From contig NC_079888.1 of assembly GCF_029227915.1 (NCBI RefSeq), positions 11,577,001 through 11,641,000 on the forward strand: a stretch of DNA of 64,000 nucleotides, read 5' to 3'. The notes below the pieces were generated by a model, which ran no database searches, was not told the DNA's origin, and saw only the letters and a list, made by a program, of their open reading frames with translations. The translations under genes were made by a program, and so were the position numbers. Shown one piece after another: positions 10,088 to 22,500 of the stretch. Source of the DNA: Hydractinia symbiolongicarpus (taxonomy: Eukaryota; Cnidaria; Hydrozoa; Anthoathecata; Hydractiniidae). Position 1 is the stretch's first letter, and the number at the start of each line of letters is the position of its first letter.

Positions 10088-13000
10088 CTATGTAGCTTCC
10101 ACAAGATTCAAACTTATATTTTCTTCGTTATGTTTAACATCTCTAACTACGTGCTCGAAATTGCACACTTCGTTTTTATCGCTAAAAGTAGGCACATTTT
10201 CACTTGTACCGGTGACTAACGCTTTCGAAGGAGATTTTAACCCATTAAAAGGAGAGCCATTTCCGTCTCCATTAACTGGTACGATCTCTTCTCCATCACT
10301 ATTCTCGCCTACTTCGAGTCTCCTGCGAAAGGTTATCGCTCTTTTGTATGCTTCTTGAACGTTTTTGCGCATCGATGGTTTCTTTGACTCGATTAGTTTT
10401 AGTTCATCTAACCTTGAATCAACGCCAAGTGGCTCCATTTTGTCACGAGGTAACCACTGCCTTTAAATGTAAAAATAACAAATTGGAAACACACGCTTGC
10501 TAAAAAATCATGCAAGCTAAAACAACAGACATAAAAAAACATACCAGGTTCTTCTAGCATCAAAAAATAGGACCAAATATTTTTGGTCATCATCGTTCAT
10601 TTGCAAAACCTCGATTGGAGGAATGGGTATGGGTACACCATTAGCCTGATAACCACTGCGCGGCATTTCTGGATCGATCGTCTAAATTTAACAGAAATTT
10701 ATAACCTGAACAATAATTATTCGACGGTAACTTTATATGTTTGTAACTCACTCACTCACTCACTCACTCACTCACTCACTCACTCACTCACTCACTCACT
10801 CACTCACTCACTCACTCACTCACTCACTCACAATATCCGTGATTAAACGAGATACTTACCAGAGCCGGGTATGACGGGTAACCTTTACATTTCGCCCATG
10901 TCAATGTTAGCATTTCCAATGATATCGGATAACATTTCGGATCGTACAAATCCTGTTCGTCTGCATTAACCATGTAAATTCCATACTTAATATCAGCCAA
11001 TCCTTCTAAATCGCTAAATTCTTGTTTTAACGACAACTTGGTGCTTCGTTGTCTTCCACGCTTGCTAGTCTTACGCCTATGAACAAAGTTTCCTTCCGAA
11101 TCAGAGTTGGCAGAACTACTGGTATAAGTGCGTTTTCTAGAGCACAACAGATTCGCATCCGAGTGTGTTTCCGTCTCATCCAAAAAACAATCATCTACAT
11201 CAGCTTCGTTTACTTCACCGTTGGCAATTCCGTTCATTTCCCTTATTTCTGCTGCTGCATCTCTTCTTTGAGGACTGGAGAGCTTGCTCATATTTGAGGG
11301 AGAGTGACTAAAAACACGGATGTTCGGGTCTTCGTTTTCGCTTGTCAAAGTCTCGTTGTCAAGGTCAAACTCGCCAACACCGTTGACCTTGTTAGAACCT
11401 CCGCTCTCTAAACGTAATTTTAACTTGATGGAGGAAGGACTTCGCTTGTCGTCATCACTCGTCGTCGAGCTGTACAACACCAATGGACTCGGCTTGACCG
11501 GTTGATACTGTTTTTTCTTGAAGAGTATGCCACTACGCCGACTCCGACCAGGAGAAGGGTTACGCTCCACTTTCTCTGGTTCAATGAAAATCGGTGACAA
11601 GCGGTCCTGTGTATGCAACTGCTCACCCGTTTGGTCAACTTGAGTTGCTACTTGTTCTGTTATGGGTACATCAAGTCGTAAATCACTCGGTATAGTTGGC
11701 TTCGGTTCAATCTTTACTTCCCCGTTGTAAACTTCGTTCCGACGTTCACGATCTATACGACGCTTTCTGCCACGTTTTTTGACACGAGGAGTTTCAGTGG
11801 TTAGTTGTGCCTTAGCTGCGTTAGCACCATCAGTTTCAGAGCTGTGGTCCTGGATGTAAAAATAAATTAACCAATTGGGCGAACCAAACTGGGAAAAATA
11901 TCTCCATAAAATCTCAAATATAAAAAGAAGTCTAGTTCGTAGCAAATATTTCAATCCTACCATTTTGCTTTTTTGTCTCCGGAGTTTTGCAATCTCCTTT
12001 CTCAGCTTTTTTTGCCGAGCCAGTCGTTTCACTAAAAACAAATCAAAATTAAAAAGTTTTACTACAGCACTCACAGGCTATATTGACAAATCAATTTAGT
12101 GTTTGCTTGTTGTAAATTGAGTAACAGCCGTAAAGCAACGTTAAGTCGGTGTATATTTGAAGCACGTTGAAAAACTATATTTTCTAACTAACAAGCATTT
12201 TGGATGGTACTGGCAAATTCTAATTTCTGCTCCAGATCTTCCACTTTCTCATCGATTGTCATAAAGGGATTCTCAACCAACGAGGAGACATCTACGTAAA
12301 AAAAAGGTTACAACACTTTTACAGGATTAAAAACAATCTACAGCAATTCCACAAAATGACCTACAAATATAAAATATTGTTTTTCAGTTATCTTAGAATA
12401 ACCCAAAAAGTGAATTGTCAAAACATTGCGACTTAAACAACAATTCAAGAACAAGGTCTTAAGAATTTTGAGTAACAAGCTTAAGGCATTTAAGGTTAAA
12501 CCATTGGCCACCAATTGTTTTATTAAAAAACGCAGTATATTTTAATTTCACATAACTAATATACATTTTAAATTTAGAAGCACGTATACATGCAATTTCT
12601 CAACAATCCTTTTTGAAAAGCTTATTAGACTAAATTTATAAACATACCATCCTCAGACAAGCTTTCACATCTGCCACTGAGAGCAGGTGGTCTGTCCAAA
12701 TGTAACCCAGTTTGTGAGTCAATACCCGCTTGTTTAATTCGTTTTCTTGCAGCTTTAATGATTTGCTTGCATTGTGTTCTCAAGCGAACAGCAGCCCGAT
12801 AGTACAGTGTGCCTTCATGGTTAAAATCCAAGCAGTTTTGAACCATCAAGTTGAAATCATCTACAAACTGATCAAAGTTCAAATACTCATAATCAGAAAG
12901 TTTCTGATACATTGTTGAAAAGTCCATTGGATTGGATATAAATTCATGGTAATCAGGTGCCTGATAAAAAAGAAAGTATCAGTACAATAGGGGAGTAAAG

Positions 13001-15742
13001 GCAATATACATACCTTGAATGTACAAATTAAAATTTCATTTATATAACATAACGAAAGTTCTGGGTTGCAGCAATATAATTTTATATACCTCTTCAGGCT
13101 TTACAGGCTCAGCAAAGATACCAGTTGTGTCTCGTTCTTGTAACAAAACTAGTGTACGTTCCATTTCAATTTGCAGCGGTTTCAATTTGAGATCAATGAT
13201 TTGTTGTTTCATGCGATACTGAGAAAAAAAGACGAAATCTCAATAAATATTTGTAAACACTAGTCTTACTTAATTAGTACATTGAAAAAAAATGTTACAA
13301 ACAGGTCACATTTTATCCCAAAACGTGAGGGGAATAAGTAAATTGGTGCAATTTTGAAATGCTATAATATTCTTTGGAGCTCTTACTATTACCTGTTCCT
13401 TTTTCATTTTTTCTCTTTTTCTGATCAACTCTATCAACAACCGCACTCGTTCAAGATCATGCCGTAATTGCTGCCAATATCTAAGTTGTTCTTTTAATTC
13501 TTTGGATTGACTCAGCTCTTCCAATGTCTAGAAAAAACCAATATCCCTTCACAATACAAGTTAAAAGAAAAGATTTTTAGTAGGAAATTTAAACATACAT
13601 ATTCTTCACGCTGATTTCTATTTACACCTGTGCCAGTGTTCATTTGAAGTCTCCTTAATAATGGTACACCATTACGGGACTGTCTTTTCAGCATCCAGTA
13701 TGATTGAAGTTGATGTATAAATTGTGACTTCTTAGCAATTGCCACTTTAGCCACAATTTTGCTCAGTCTATAACAAAAAAAAATATTAAGAGGGTTAACT
13801 TTACGAGATTTGTAAAAAACATAAAAATATTTGGAAACCTTGTTTGGTCCTTATTTTAAACAAAATATAAAGCAATCAGTCTTTCAAATTTACACTGGCA
13901 CATATGGGCAATAATCTTATGAGGCAATAATAAGCGTCAAACTAAATTTAAACATGCTTTTCATCAAGTTAGCTACGGTTTTTCCTATTGTCTTCCTCAA
14001 TACAATGGATTATGTATCACGGACACCTAACTATAACTTCTTTCTTGTTTTTAGGAATCAAAAAGTAAGTGTACTATGTGTGACTAATAATCTTAATTTG
14101 TTTTAAAGCTGATAAGCGCCACCCCCTCCCTTTTAAAAATTTTAGACTATTACAAAAACATGTTGATATTTAATCACATCACATCAGACTTAAAGGTTCT
14201 GTTATAATACAAACTCCTAGAAAATAACATTTACCTGTGGGCTGGGACAAAAGGAATGTGAACTGCAGGTAATTTAAAACTTTGTTTTTCAATCAACTTC
14301 TTTTGTACTTCCTTCAACTTTGCTGAGGGTGTTTGATATTGAGCATTTTTTGGTTTAGAAGTAATAGATGATTTGCTATGCACAGAACCTGTGTCACTAT
14401 CCTCGTCACTACAATAATCACTGTTGCATGGTGTACCAAAACCACGGGAAGCGTGCTTTGGTGTGTGAGCATCACAATATGCAACTTTTTTAACCGTTGC
14501 TTGTCCAGTTTCAGTTCGTCCTGGTTCTATTTTCATATATAAACCTCCCTGTTGTGCACAGGTTACATGAAAAGCTGTATAACAATTTGTTTTAAAACAT
14601 TGAATACATGCTCCCTGCTTCTTTTTGCATATATAACAGAGTAGTTTCCATCGAGCAGAAGGAATATTTGCTATTGAGTCAATTGGTTCTAGAAATACAG
14701 TGTTAGCAAAGCAAACTTCAGGTATCCATAGTGCACAAACAACATGAGCCCAGCCATTTGTATCTGTTTGTTTGAAGGCTCCACTTTTAGTCGGACAAAG
14801 TAGACAATCAACCGGTTTTGACGGTGACTGTAAACATTTCCGACACAACCACTGTCCCTCTGGAATATATGGTACACCATAGCATTCTTGATGTACAGCC
14901 AAGTTACACATATCACAAAATAAAATAACATTACTATTACTACATTCACCATCGCAGCATATACTACAAACTGCATCTTCATCAATTAAATTATAAGGAT
15001 CGCCTGTAATGGTTCTTGTTTCAAAATGTGATTCTTTTTCCAATCTATCAAGAAGCATTTCAAGTACTTCTTGGGACACTGGCAACAAGTTTGACTGTTT
15101 TCGAATTTCATTTATTTGTTCTAACCATATGTAATCCTCTTCATCCATTCCATATTCAACTTCTTCGTCAAGTTCGTCAGTTGCCTTGTCTATAAATCTG
15201 TAATAAGTAGTTCGCTGGGGAACTTTATGTTCTAATATTTCTTCACTAGGTATAATAGTATATACTGCAGAAGGTAAAGGAACCTTTTTTTCTTCTGCTG
15301 CTAATGTCTTTTTCATATAATCTGAATATCTATGTTTATAATGTACAAGCCTCCCACGGCCTCTTCCTCTTTTACGAGGTGTTCCACGAGTTGGAGGCTT
15401 AGTAGGTGAGGGAGCCATGACAATTTCTTCCTCTTCACTAGCATCAATTTCAATCTCTATATCCAAGGGTTCTGAGATTAAGTTTCTAATAAGATTTCCT
15501 TTAATATCAAATTCAACCATTCGCTGAGCATCTGCATATGATAGAGGCTGCTTTCTTGCACTTTGAGACACTGAGAGGGTATCAAACCCATTTGGTGTTG
15601 GATTGTGAATCTGTCCATTGGAATGAAATTTAATAACATGATAACTAATACCACTGAAGCTACGGTATACTTTTTGACAAACTGGACATTCAAGCGGGCA
15701 CTTCTGCCTCTGCAAATCTTTCAGCATAGTAGCAATATCCAT
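10088..15742 (-). CDS. BRPF1: BRPF-family chromatin reader (bromodomain and PHD finger-containing protein)
   Basis: BRPF proteins are scaffolds of MOZ/MORF and HBO1 histone acetyltransferase complexes in the nucleus. Ten coding exons on the minus strand: 15742-14235, 13767-13599, 13527-13393, 13218-13090, 12960-12648, 12291-12193, 12031-11961, 11849-10860, 10681-10545, 10460-10088. They total 3924 nt, or 1307 aa, close to vertebrate BRPF1 (about 1220). In order: a C2H2 zinc finger (Cys19, Cys22, His35, His40); an enhancer-of-polycomb-like region (about 60-250); a basic AT-hook-like RGRGRGR stretch; PHD1 starting [18 protein letters not shown] (about 258-305); an extended PHD (about 310-405); a bromodomain containing [12 protein letters not shown] (about 640-735); a long Ser/Arg-rich linker; and a C-terminal PWWP domain (about 1105-1200). 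All junctions keep phase. The exon 6 donor is a weak GTTAGT. The family (BRPF1/BRD1/BRPF3 ancestor) is certain; a one-to-one paralogue assignment is not. Confidence 0.95.
10746..10831. repeat. (CTCA)n microsatellite in a BRPF intron
   Basis: About 21 uninterrupted ACTC units fill 86 bp of the short intron between the exons ending at 10860 and starting at 10681. The array ends only about 30 bp from the splice donor. Confidence 0.95.
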
Positions 15743-18678
15743 CTTTTATGCCCCTGTGGCAAATCCTGTAGCTTTGTTTTTAATGTATTACATCACATCT
15801 AAAGAAAGATAAAAATCTTTTAACTTAACACTGATCCAAAAAAATAGTTGAATACATGCAGTAAAACTCAACTAACAACTGTTATATAATTGTACTAGCT
15901 ATAATAAAAATGTGACAGCAGCCGTCACAGCGAACATCAAAATGTTGCTATAATTGTATTATCGTTGAAACATCGTATATAATTCAGATAAAAAATAGTT
16001 AGCTAAGGAGATAAGATTAATGTCAAATTATGGTGGCAATAATAACAGTTTTCTGTCTGGTAGATATTGCCACTCCTTTGGTCAAATCGTTTAAATTTAA
16101 ACTAATAATTTCATGTTTTTTTTAATGCGAATAACTCCGTCTTTATAATAAACACATTATTCCACATTCTATCTGTTTTTTCGAAAACTTTTTACACACA
16201 CATTGATAACACAATCCATTACAAATCTTTAAACGTAAAAGTCATACTCATATAAAAACAGAAAAAAACTCCATTTTGTTCTCTCTCTTTTTGCATGTAA
16301 AAAGATTGAAGCATATCGGTTGGCGCAAAAAACAAAACAAGGATAAAGACGGGTGTAGAAGATGGTTAATTTGTTTACTACTATGGAACAATTCATGTTT
16401 TATGCCAGAAATATGCTATTAGTAGTACTAAAATAAAATACATTTTCTAGATTTGAATCATTCCATAGCAATTTTTTTTGTATTATTATAAAGCTGATAA
16501 CTTTACTTATAAAAAGAGCCTCCGTAATGATATTGTAACATATAATTATTCACCCAAAGTACAAAAGCAGTGTTTACCTCATCGCATGAATTATAACTGA
16601 CGTAACTAACGGTTGCCGACTACGCATTGCAAAACTTTGAACCATGACGTAATGAACAGTGCAGATAAAAACAAATACATGTTGGAAGAACGATATAGTC
16701 AGATAATTCCTTGTAATTATTATTAAAAAATCTATGTTGAGACCAACATTCAAAAGGTTAAATCAAGAAGACAACATTGTAATCTCATCTGAACCTGACA
16801 AAGCCCTCATAAAAGGTTAGCTAGCTAGCTTTGACTCACGGGGGACTCCACGAAAAACGCCAGTTTGATGCTTCTAAAATACACACCGGACACACGCGTC
16901 CAGTTTAAAAACGTGAGTGTGTAATTACCTCCTGAAACAGAATACATAGAATTTTGCTATTTCTATCATCTTATAGCTAGTTTGCTGCAGTTTCAGCCTA
17001 GCTAATTATAAGCAGTGCAAAAGTGGAGAAATGGGTGAAACATAAGTTTTAGATCAGTCAGGGATAACAAATAATCGAGGAATCCCTCAGTTGTGGTATT
17101 TGTCAAAATGACGCCCCATAAGTCAGGCACAATGGTTACGAGATAGTGTGCCAGACAAAGTTAGGCCTTATACAAAGTCAGGCACAAAATATTGCTAACT
17201 TTAGCAAATTACAGTACTGCTGTTTTTATTGAAAAAAGGAGGCAATTTCTTAAGTGTTTTATTGACAACAAATAAAGAAATTATTTATGATAAAATAAAG
17301 AGAAAATTTTTATTATAGTATAGCTATATAATAAAAACCACTGTATTGCAAAAAATTGGCTTTTGGTCAGCTTTGTGCAATTAAACCAAAGTAGGGCCAG
17401 TCAAAGTAGGGCCTTTTTATAACAATCGGGAAAAAATACGTTTAGGAGTATAATTTTAAGAAAAACAACCTTATTTTAAACAATAGCCTTGGCTTAAAAC
17501 TAAATGAACTTTAAAATGCGATCTAAGAAAGCATTTTTATTGCCGTTCTTTGTTCTTAAACTTTTAAAATGCGATCTAAAAAAGCATTTCTATCACCACT
17601 TAAAAATATTCATTTTGCAAAAATGCCATTTGGATTCGTAAATTGCGAATTGCGAACTGCTAATTCAAACCCTGTAACATGAACACACAATAATAGGGAA
17701 AAATTTAAGGGTATTTTATGGTGTCTGAAAAAAAATATTAGTTTGAGTAAGCTGTCAATACAGTTCAACCTGCCACGAAGGGTTGGGTCCAAACTGTAAA
17801 TATATTTTACTTTGTATATATACTTTACTCCTACTTAAAGTTGGTCAAAAATCATTAATATAAAAATTGCTGACTCCAGGTGGGTTTTATTTCTGCTTAA
17901 ACTCGGTCAAAAATCAGCAATATTATTAATCCTTGGGTGATTTATATTCCAATCAAAGTCAGGCCAAAAGATTAGCTCTACTTTGGATATCTATGGATTT
18001 TCTATTTTGGGTATATAAAGTAGTTTTTGATTAAAAGTTTATATATTGGTTAAATATGTGTTCATCAGAGTGATTTTTTCATTAAATTAAGTTCAGGCGT
18101 CTTTCCATAAAAGTGCACAGTAGTTTAATAAAGCTATTTTAAGTTGCAAGAATGTAGTTACAACTATCAAAAGAATATGTTTTACTTTGCTTAGTTTTAT
18201 CTTACTTGAGATATGATTTAAAAAAAAATCCTCAACTTTAGGCAGCCACCCTATGGAACATAGGCAAATCCATCAGGTTTAAAATGAAAATCTTTAAATT
18301 TATGTTCCTTTTCAATGCAACAATCTTTTCAAAACTATTGTTTAATCCACACCAAGAATTAAAGCTTCTTGCTTTGAAAAAACAAATTGGCTTCATATTT
18401 AAAAAATCTTGATCGGTTGTCAACATTTTTTATTTGTAATTATGCTAATTAATGCATGACATCGTGTATTAGAAAATGAGGTGCTGTTTTAAAGGATTTA
18501 TCAAGGTATGTGGTGATGTAAATATATTTTCATGGTCCCGTTTTTTAGTGGCTATAAGTCTAGCACTTTGTGCGGTCTCCCGCAAAAAGTGCTCGGGTGG
18601 GTTCAGTTCCCCTTGGCGGCGATTCAACATGGGCGAGTGAATGTTACCATATCCCCGGGTTAACCCAAGCCTATCTAA

Positions 18679-18755
<77 letters not shown>

Positions 18756-19565
18756 TTAGTTTTTTTATTTTTAACATATTTACATGAATATTAATACTTA
18801 GTTACCCTGATTATCATCCATACCAGCAATTTTTTCTGAGCATGTAATCACTGTTACAATTAGCTAAATCACTGTCACAATTAGCTAAACTTTCAAGACT
18901 TATATCTTGGAAACCAAGAAGCATTTAGAAAAATATATATTTATAGACTGTTATATGTAATAATGTTAAGTCAAGATTCAATATCTGGACATAAAACTTT
19001 AATTAAAGGAATACAATATTAGGGTTAATCCAGATATTAAAATAGTGGTTGTTAGGCTTAGTAAAGATTATTTTGCAGACATTTTGATTCTTAAGTTATC
19101 AGATACCTTGAAAAAGCTCTTTTTATATTAAAAAAACAACAACAGGTAAACAAACATTCAAACTGTTGTGACAAATTCAGTGAATTAGAAAATTTTGTTT
19201 TAAAAAAAGACAGTGCCTTTTGAAGTGGTATAGTGTGATTTCACACTACTGCCTCATAATCTTTTATAATTCGATTGGAAGGTTTGGAATAAATTTAAAG
19301 TGGAGAATAGCTAATTATATCAGTGACTATATAATGTTTTGTACCTATGCAAAAATGTTAGTGAAATCTATTTTTGCTGACTTTATTTTTTGAAGGCTAA
19401 GTTTTTCTCCATTTCTGAAAAGTACGACAAACGTGGGTGAATTGTCTTTAAAGGCAGAAATTATGGTAAAATCAATTGTTAATATTTTGCTTTTACATAA
19501 ATTTAAAAATTTATTGTATTCTTTCTTGAAATATTGAGCACAAGTTAACTCTATTATTTTTTTAG
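15743..19565. other. Intergenic region between BRPF and GRAMD4 start codons
   Basis: It holds the untranscribed or 5'-UTR sequence of the two divergently arranged genes. No other ORF or RNA gene is supported. Short scattered repeats of AAAGT(C/A/T)(A/G)GGC type occur at about 17155-17185, 17389-17415 and 17825-17965, and a TCTG microsatellite sits at 18679-18754. Confidence 0.45.
18562..18754. repeat. Hairpin followed by (TCTG)n microsatellite
   Basis: AGCACTTTGTGCGG at 18562-18575 pairs with CCGCAAAAAGTGCT at 18580-18593 (one mismatch, 4-nt loop). A GC-richer 80-bp segment follows, then 19 TCTG units at 18679-18754. The combination looks like a short mobile element with a microsatellite tail. 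Confidence 0.6.
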
Positions 19566-19573
19566 TAGATGCA

Positions 19574-22500
19574 ATGGATTCTACTGATGATGAATTTACA
19601 TTGTCTTTGCTGGAAAAGAGAAACAGTGTGAAGAAGGAAACATCAGAAGGAGAGGAAAAATGGTCTAAAGAACGTAATGTTTTTGAATTGCAACTGACAC
19701 AACTACAAGAACAGCTTGTAGCTTCAATGGTGCAAAACCAACATTTGGGTAATGGTTTTTTGTTAAACGTAACAAACTTAGGTCATATTAATGAGCTTAG
19801 AAAGTTGTCTGGGAATCTTTTTATTTATTTTTTTATAATATCCATGCTTATATAGCTGTTGTGAATTGTGCAATATTAATAGATGCGAAGAACCAATTGC
19901 TGGTATATATAAATGATAATCAGGATAACCAAGTATTAATAATGATGTAAATATGTACTAAACATAAAACTGGATGTCTGAAAACACATATTATCACATA
20001 CCTTGACATGCCAACAAATACAGGGGCAGCGCAACTTTTTTGCTAATAATTTTAATTTTATTAATAAGTAATATAAGTATTAATAAGTAATAATAAGTAT
20101 AGCCATTTTACGTGTTTTACGACTCTAAAATTGCATTGGATTCCAGGATCCCACCAGGGGGCTTACAGCGCCCCCTGGACCTCAGCTGTTTCGGTAACTC
20201 GCTTCTCTTGTTGATTGTCACTAAAATCTCAAAATCTCCCACTATGCCAAGCCTGGCGCTGCCCCTAAAATAGGCAACTCATAATTTGAATGCGGGATGT
20301 CATTATTAATAAAACTTCCAAATTAAAAATCTTGAGAACTGACCAAGATTTTGTAAAAAAGTAGGAAAATTCATAAACAATTTTTCAAGCTCTTCTATAT
20401 GAAATCAATTTTTCTTGAAAGGCAAGATAAAATAAAATTCAGTTATTTTCTGTTATCAGAGGAAGAAAATAAGAAACTCAGGAAATCAAAAGACGTCGAT
20501 GTAAATAAAGAATTAGAAGAAGAAAAAGAGAGAAGAAAAGTTGTTGAAGCACGTCTACAAAGGCTGCTTGCCCGCAAAAAACGAAGAAAGTTAGTAATTA
20601 TGATTTTTTTAAGAATTTTTTATGATGTGTTTTCTTTCAACGATTACAAATTGTGATTACCATCACTAACACATCTCGTCAGTGATAAAATGTTATGCTA
20701 CATACAAAAATAATTTCTAATATATATCTCTTATAATAATTAATTACGATTATATTTTTCATATTTTCTTAATAAACTTCATAAAACATTCTGTGATATA
20801 CCAAACTTAAAATAATATGAACGTCAAGGAAAGTATAATAAAACATTAATGAAGCCATTGCAGTGCACTTAAAGCAATGTCTCTACAACCGATTGTCAAA
20901 GATACATGATCCTGTACGTTTTTTTGATCAGCTTTTTAAGATCGATATGATGGTGGCAACAGGTATACAAATTTCTAATTGTGTGTTTACTGCTGTTCTT
21001 TACTGACGTCAGCAAAATTTTTAAACACTCATATCAGATTTTTAACACATATTTTAGCCTTATCTTGATTTTTGATTGATAGGGACATAGATGGTCAGAT
21101 TTACCAATTTTAGGATTGGAAGAAATGGTTGATTTCTTTAGTCATTGTAAATGTATATTAGTGCAAAGAAAAAATATAAATTATAAAAAATATAAAATAC
21201 ATTCTCATAAACTAGGTTCTCATACAAAAATGTATATACAATTTTGTATAACCTTAATTATATTTCTTATGTTTTAGCTCAGATACCAGCCACAAATCCT
21301 CTGAACACGATTTTGATGACCTAAGTACTGAACTGGGAGAATCATTAGAAAGTGAGAAAGCTCCTACTTCAGGTAGTGATTTTTGACCCATCTTGTACTT
21401 TGTATGAAATCTTATTGTTTTACTGCAAACGAGCAGTGTATGCATATATATGTTGAAATAGTAAAGCGTTCTACAAGAAAAGGTTTTTTAGTTTTTTAGA
21501 CCAGGTAGACACTTGCAGGTATTTTTAATGTAAAGTAAACGTTTATTATACGTCATTTTAATGATCTTATATAATTATATTAATTTCCTCTTTGTTTTTT
21601 GGTTGCACTGTCTGTTGTTTGCACAAAATGGTTGCACTGCATTTTCATTTTGGAGTCCCTACCCTCACATAAAAATTCCCGTGGATTTTTTCATTTGCTA
21701 ACAGCTAGTTTGTAGAGATTTCCCTTATTTAAAGAATCTGAAAGATTATTGATGCCCCTACATATGTGTTCTCTTTTAAACTGTGATTTATTTTTTTGGA
21801 TCAGTGTGTGTATTTTCTTTTGGTTAAAATAAGAAAATAGGAATATCAAAATCATTCAAAAAGTCCAAAATTTTCAGGTCTCTGTGTACATAATACTTTG
21901 TCTGTCTTGCGTTACAATTTTAGTATCTGGAAAGTAAATTTATTTTGTTTAGTTCCACCAGTTGGTAAAAGAAAGCAAGTAAAGAGAAAGTTTTTGGAAT
22001 GCAAAATCTTACTATGGAATTTTGTAAGTCTAATTTCGAGTAGTGTCATATTAGATGAAGCATGAAATATTTTTATTTGCGTAAATATTTTTTTGTCTTT
22101 TATTATGCTGCACCTTCAGGCGGATTTACTAAATTTAGTTTCAACTGGAAACCCCCAAAAAACACTGGCTTCGTGATAAAGACAGTTTAAAAAGCAGATC
22201 AAGAAAACTTTAAATCAAAAAATTTTGTTTTACATCTAGTGGAGGCGTTTTCATAACCATTTAATATCTGTAGTTTCATCATTCTTTTGTGGTTATATAA
22301 TATTTTAGGTTATATTTTAGAAAAAAAGTACATGTTTAAAAAAAAACTGAACCTGTATTGAAGTAAAATTATTGTTGTTTGTATTTTTAGTTTCACGAAA
22401 GAATTTCAGACTTCATAAATGACGAGGACGCGATAAAGCAGGATGAGGAAGAAGAGCAATTATCAGTACGCAGGTATGAGGTTTACGTCCAGAATATATA

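Noticed and set aside
10583-10846. Plus-strand ORF with SLTH repeats
   Set aside because: Translation of the CTCA microsatellite, antisense to BRPF.
18469-18794. ORFs with TDRQ and CLSV repeats
   Set aside because: Translation of the TCTG microsatellite; no coding sequence on either side.
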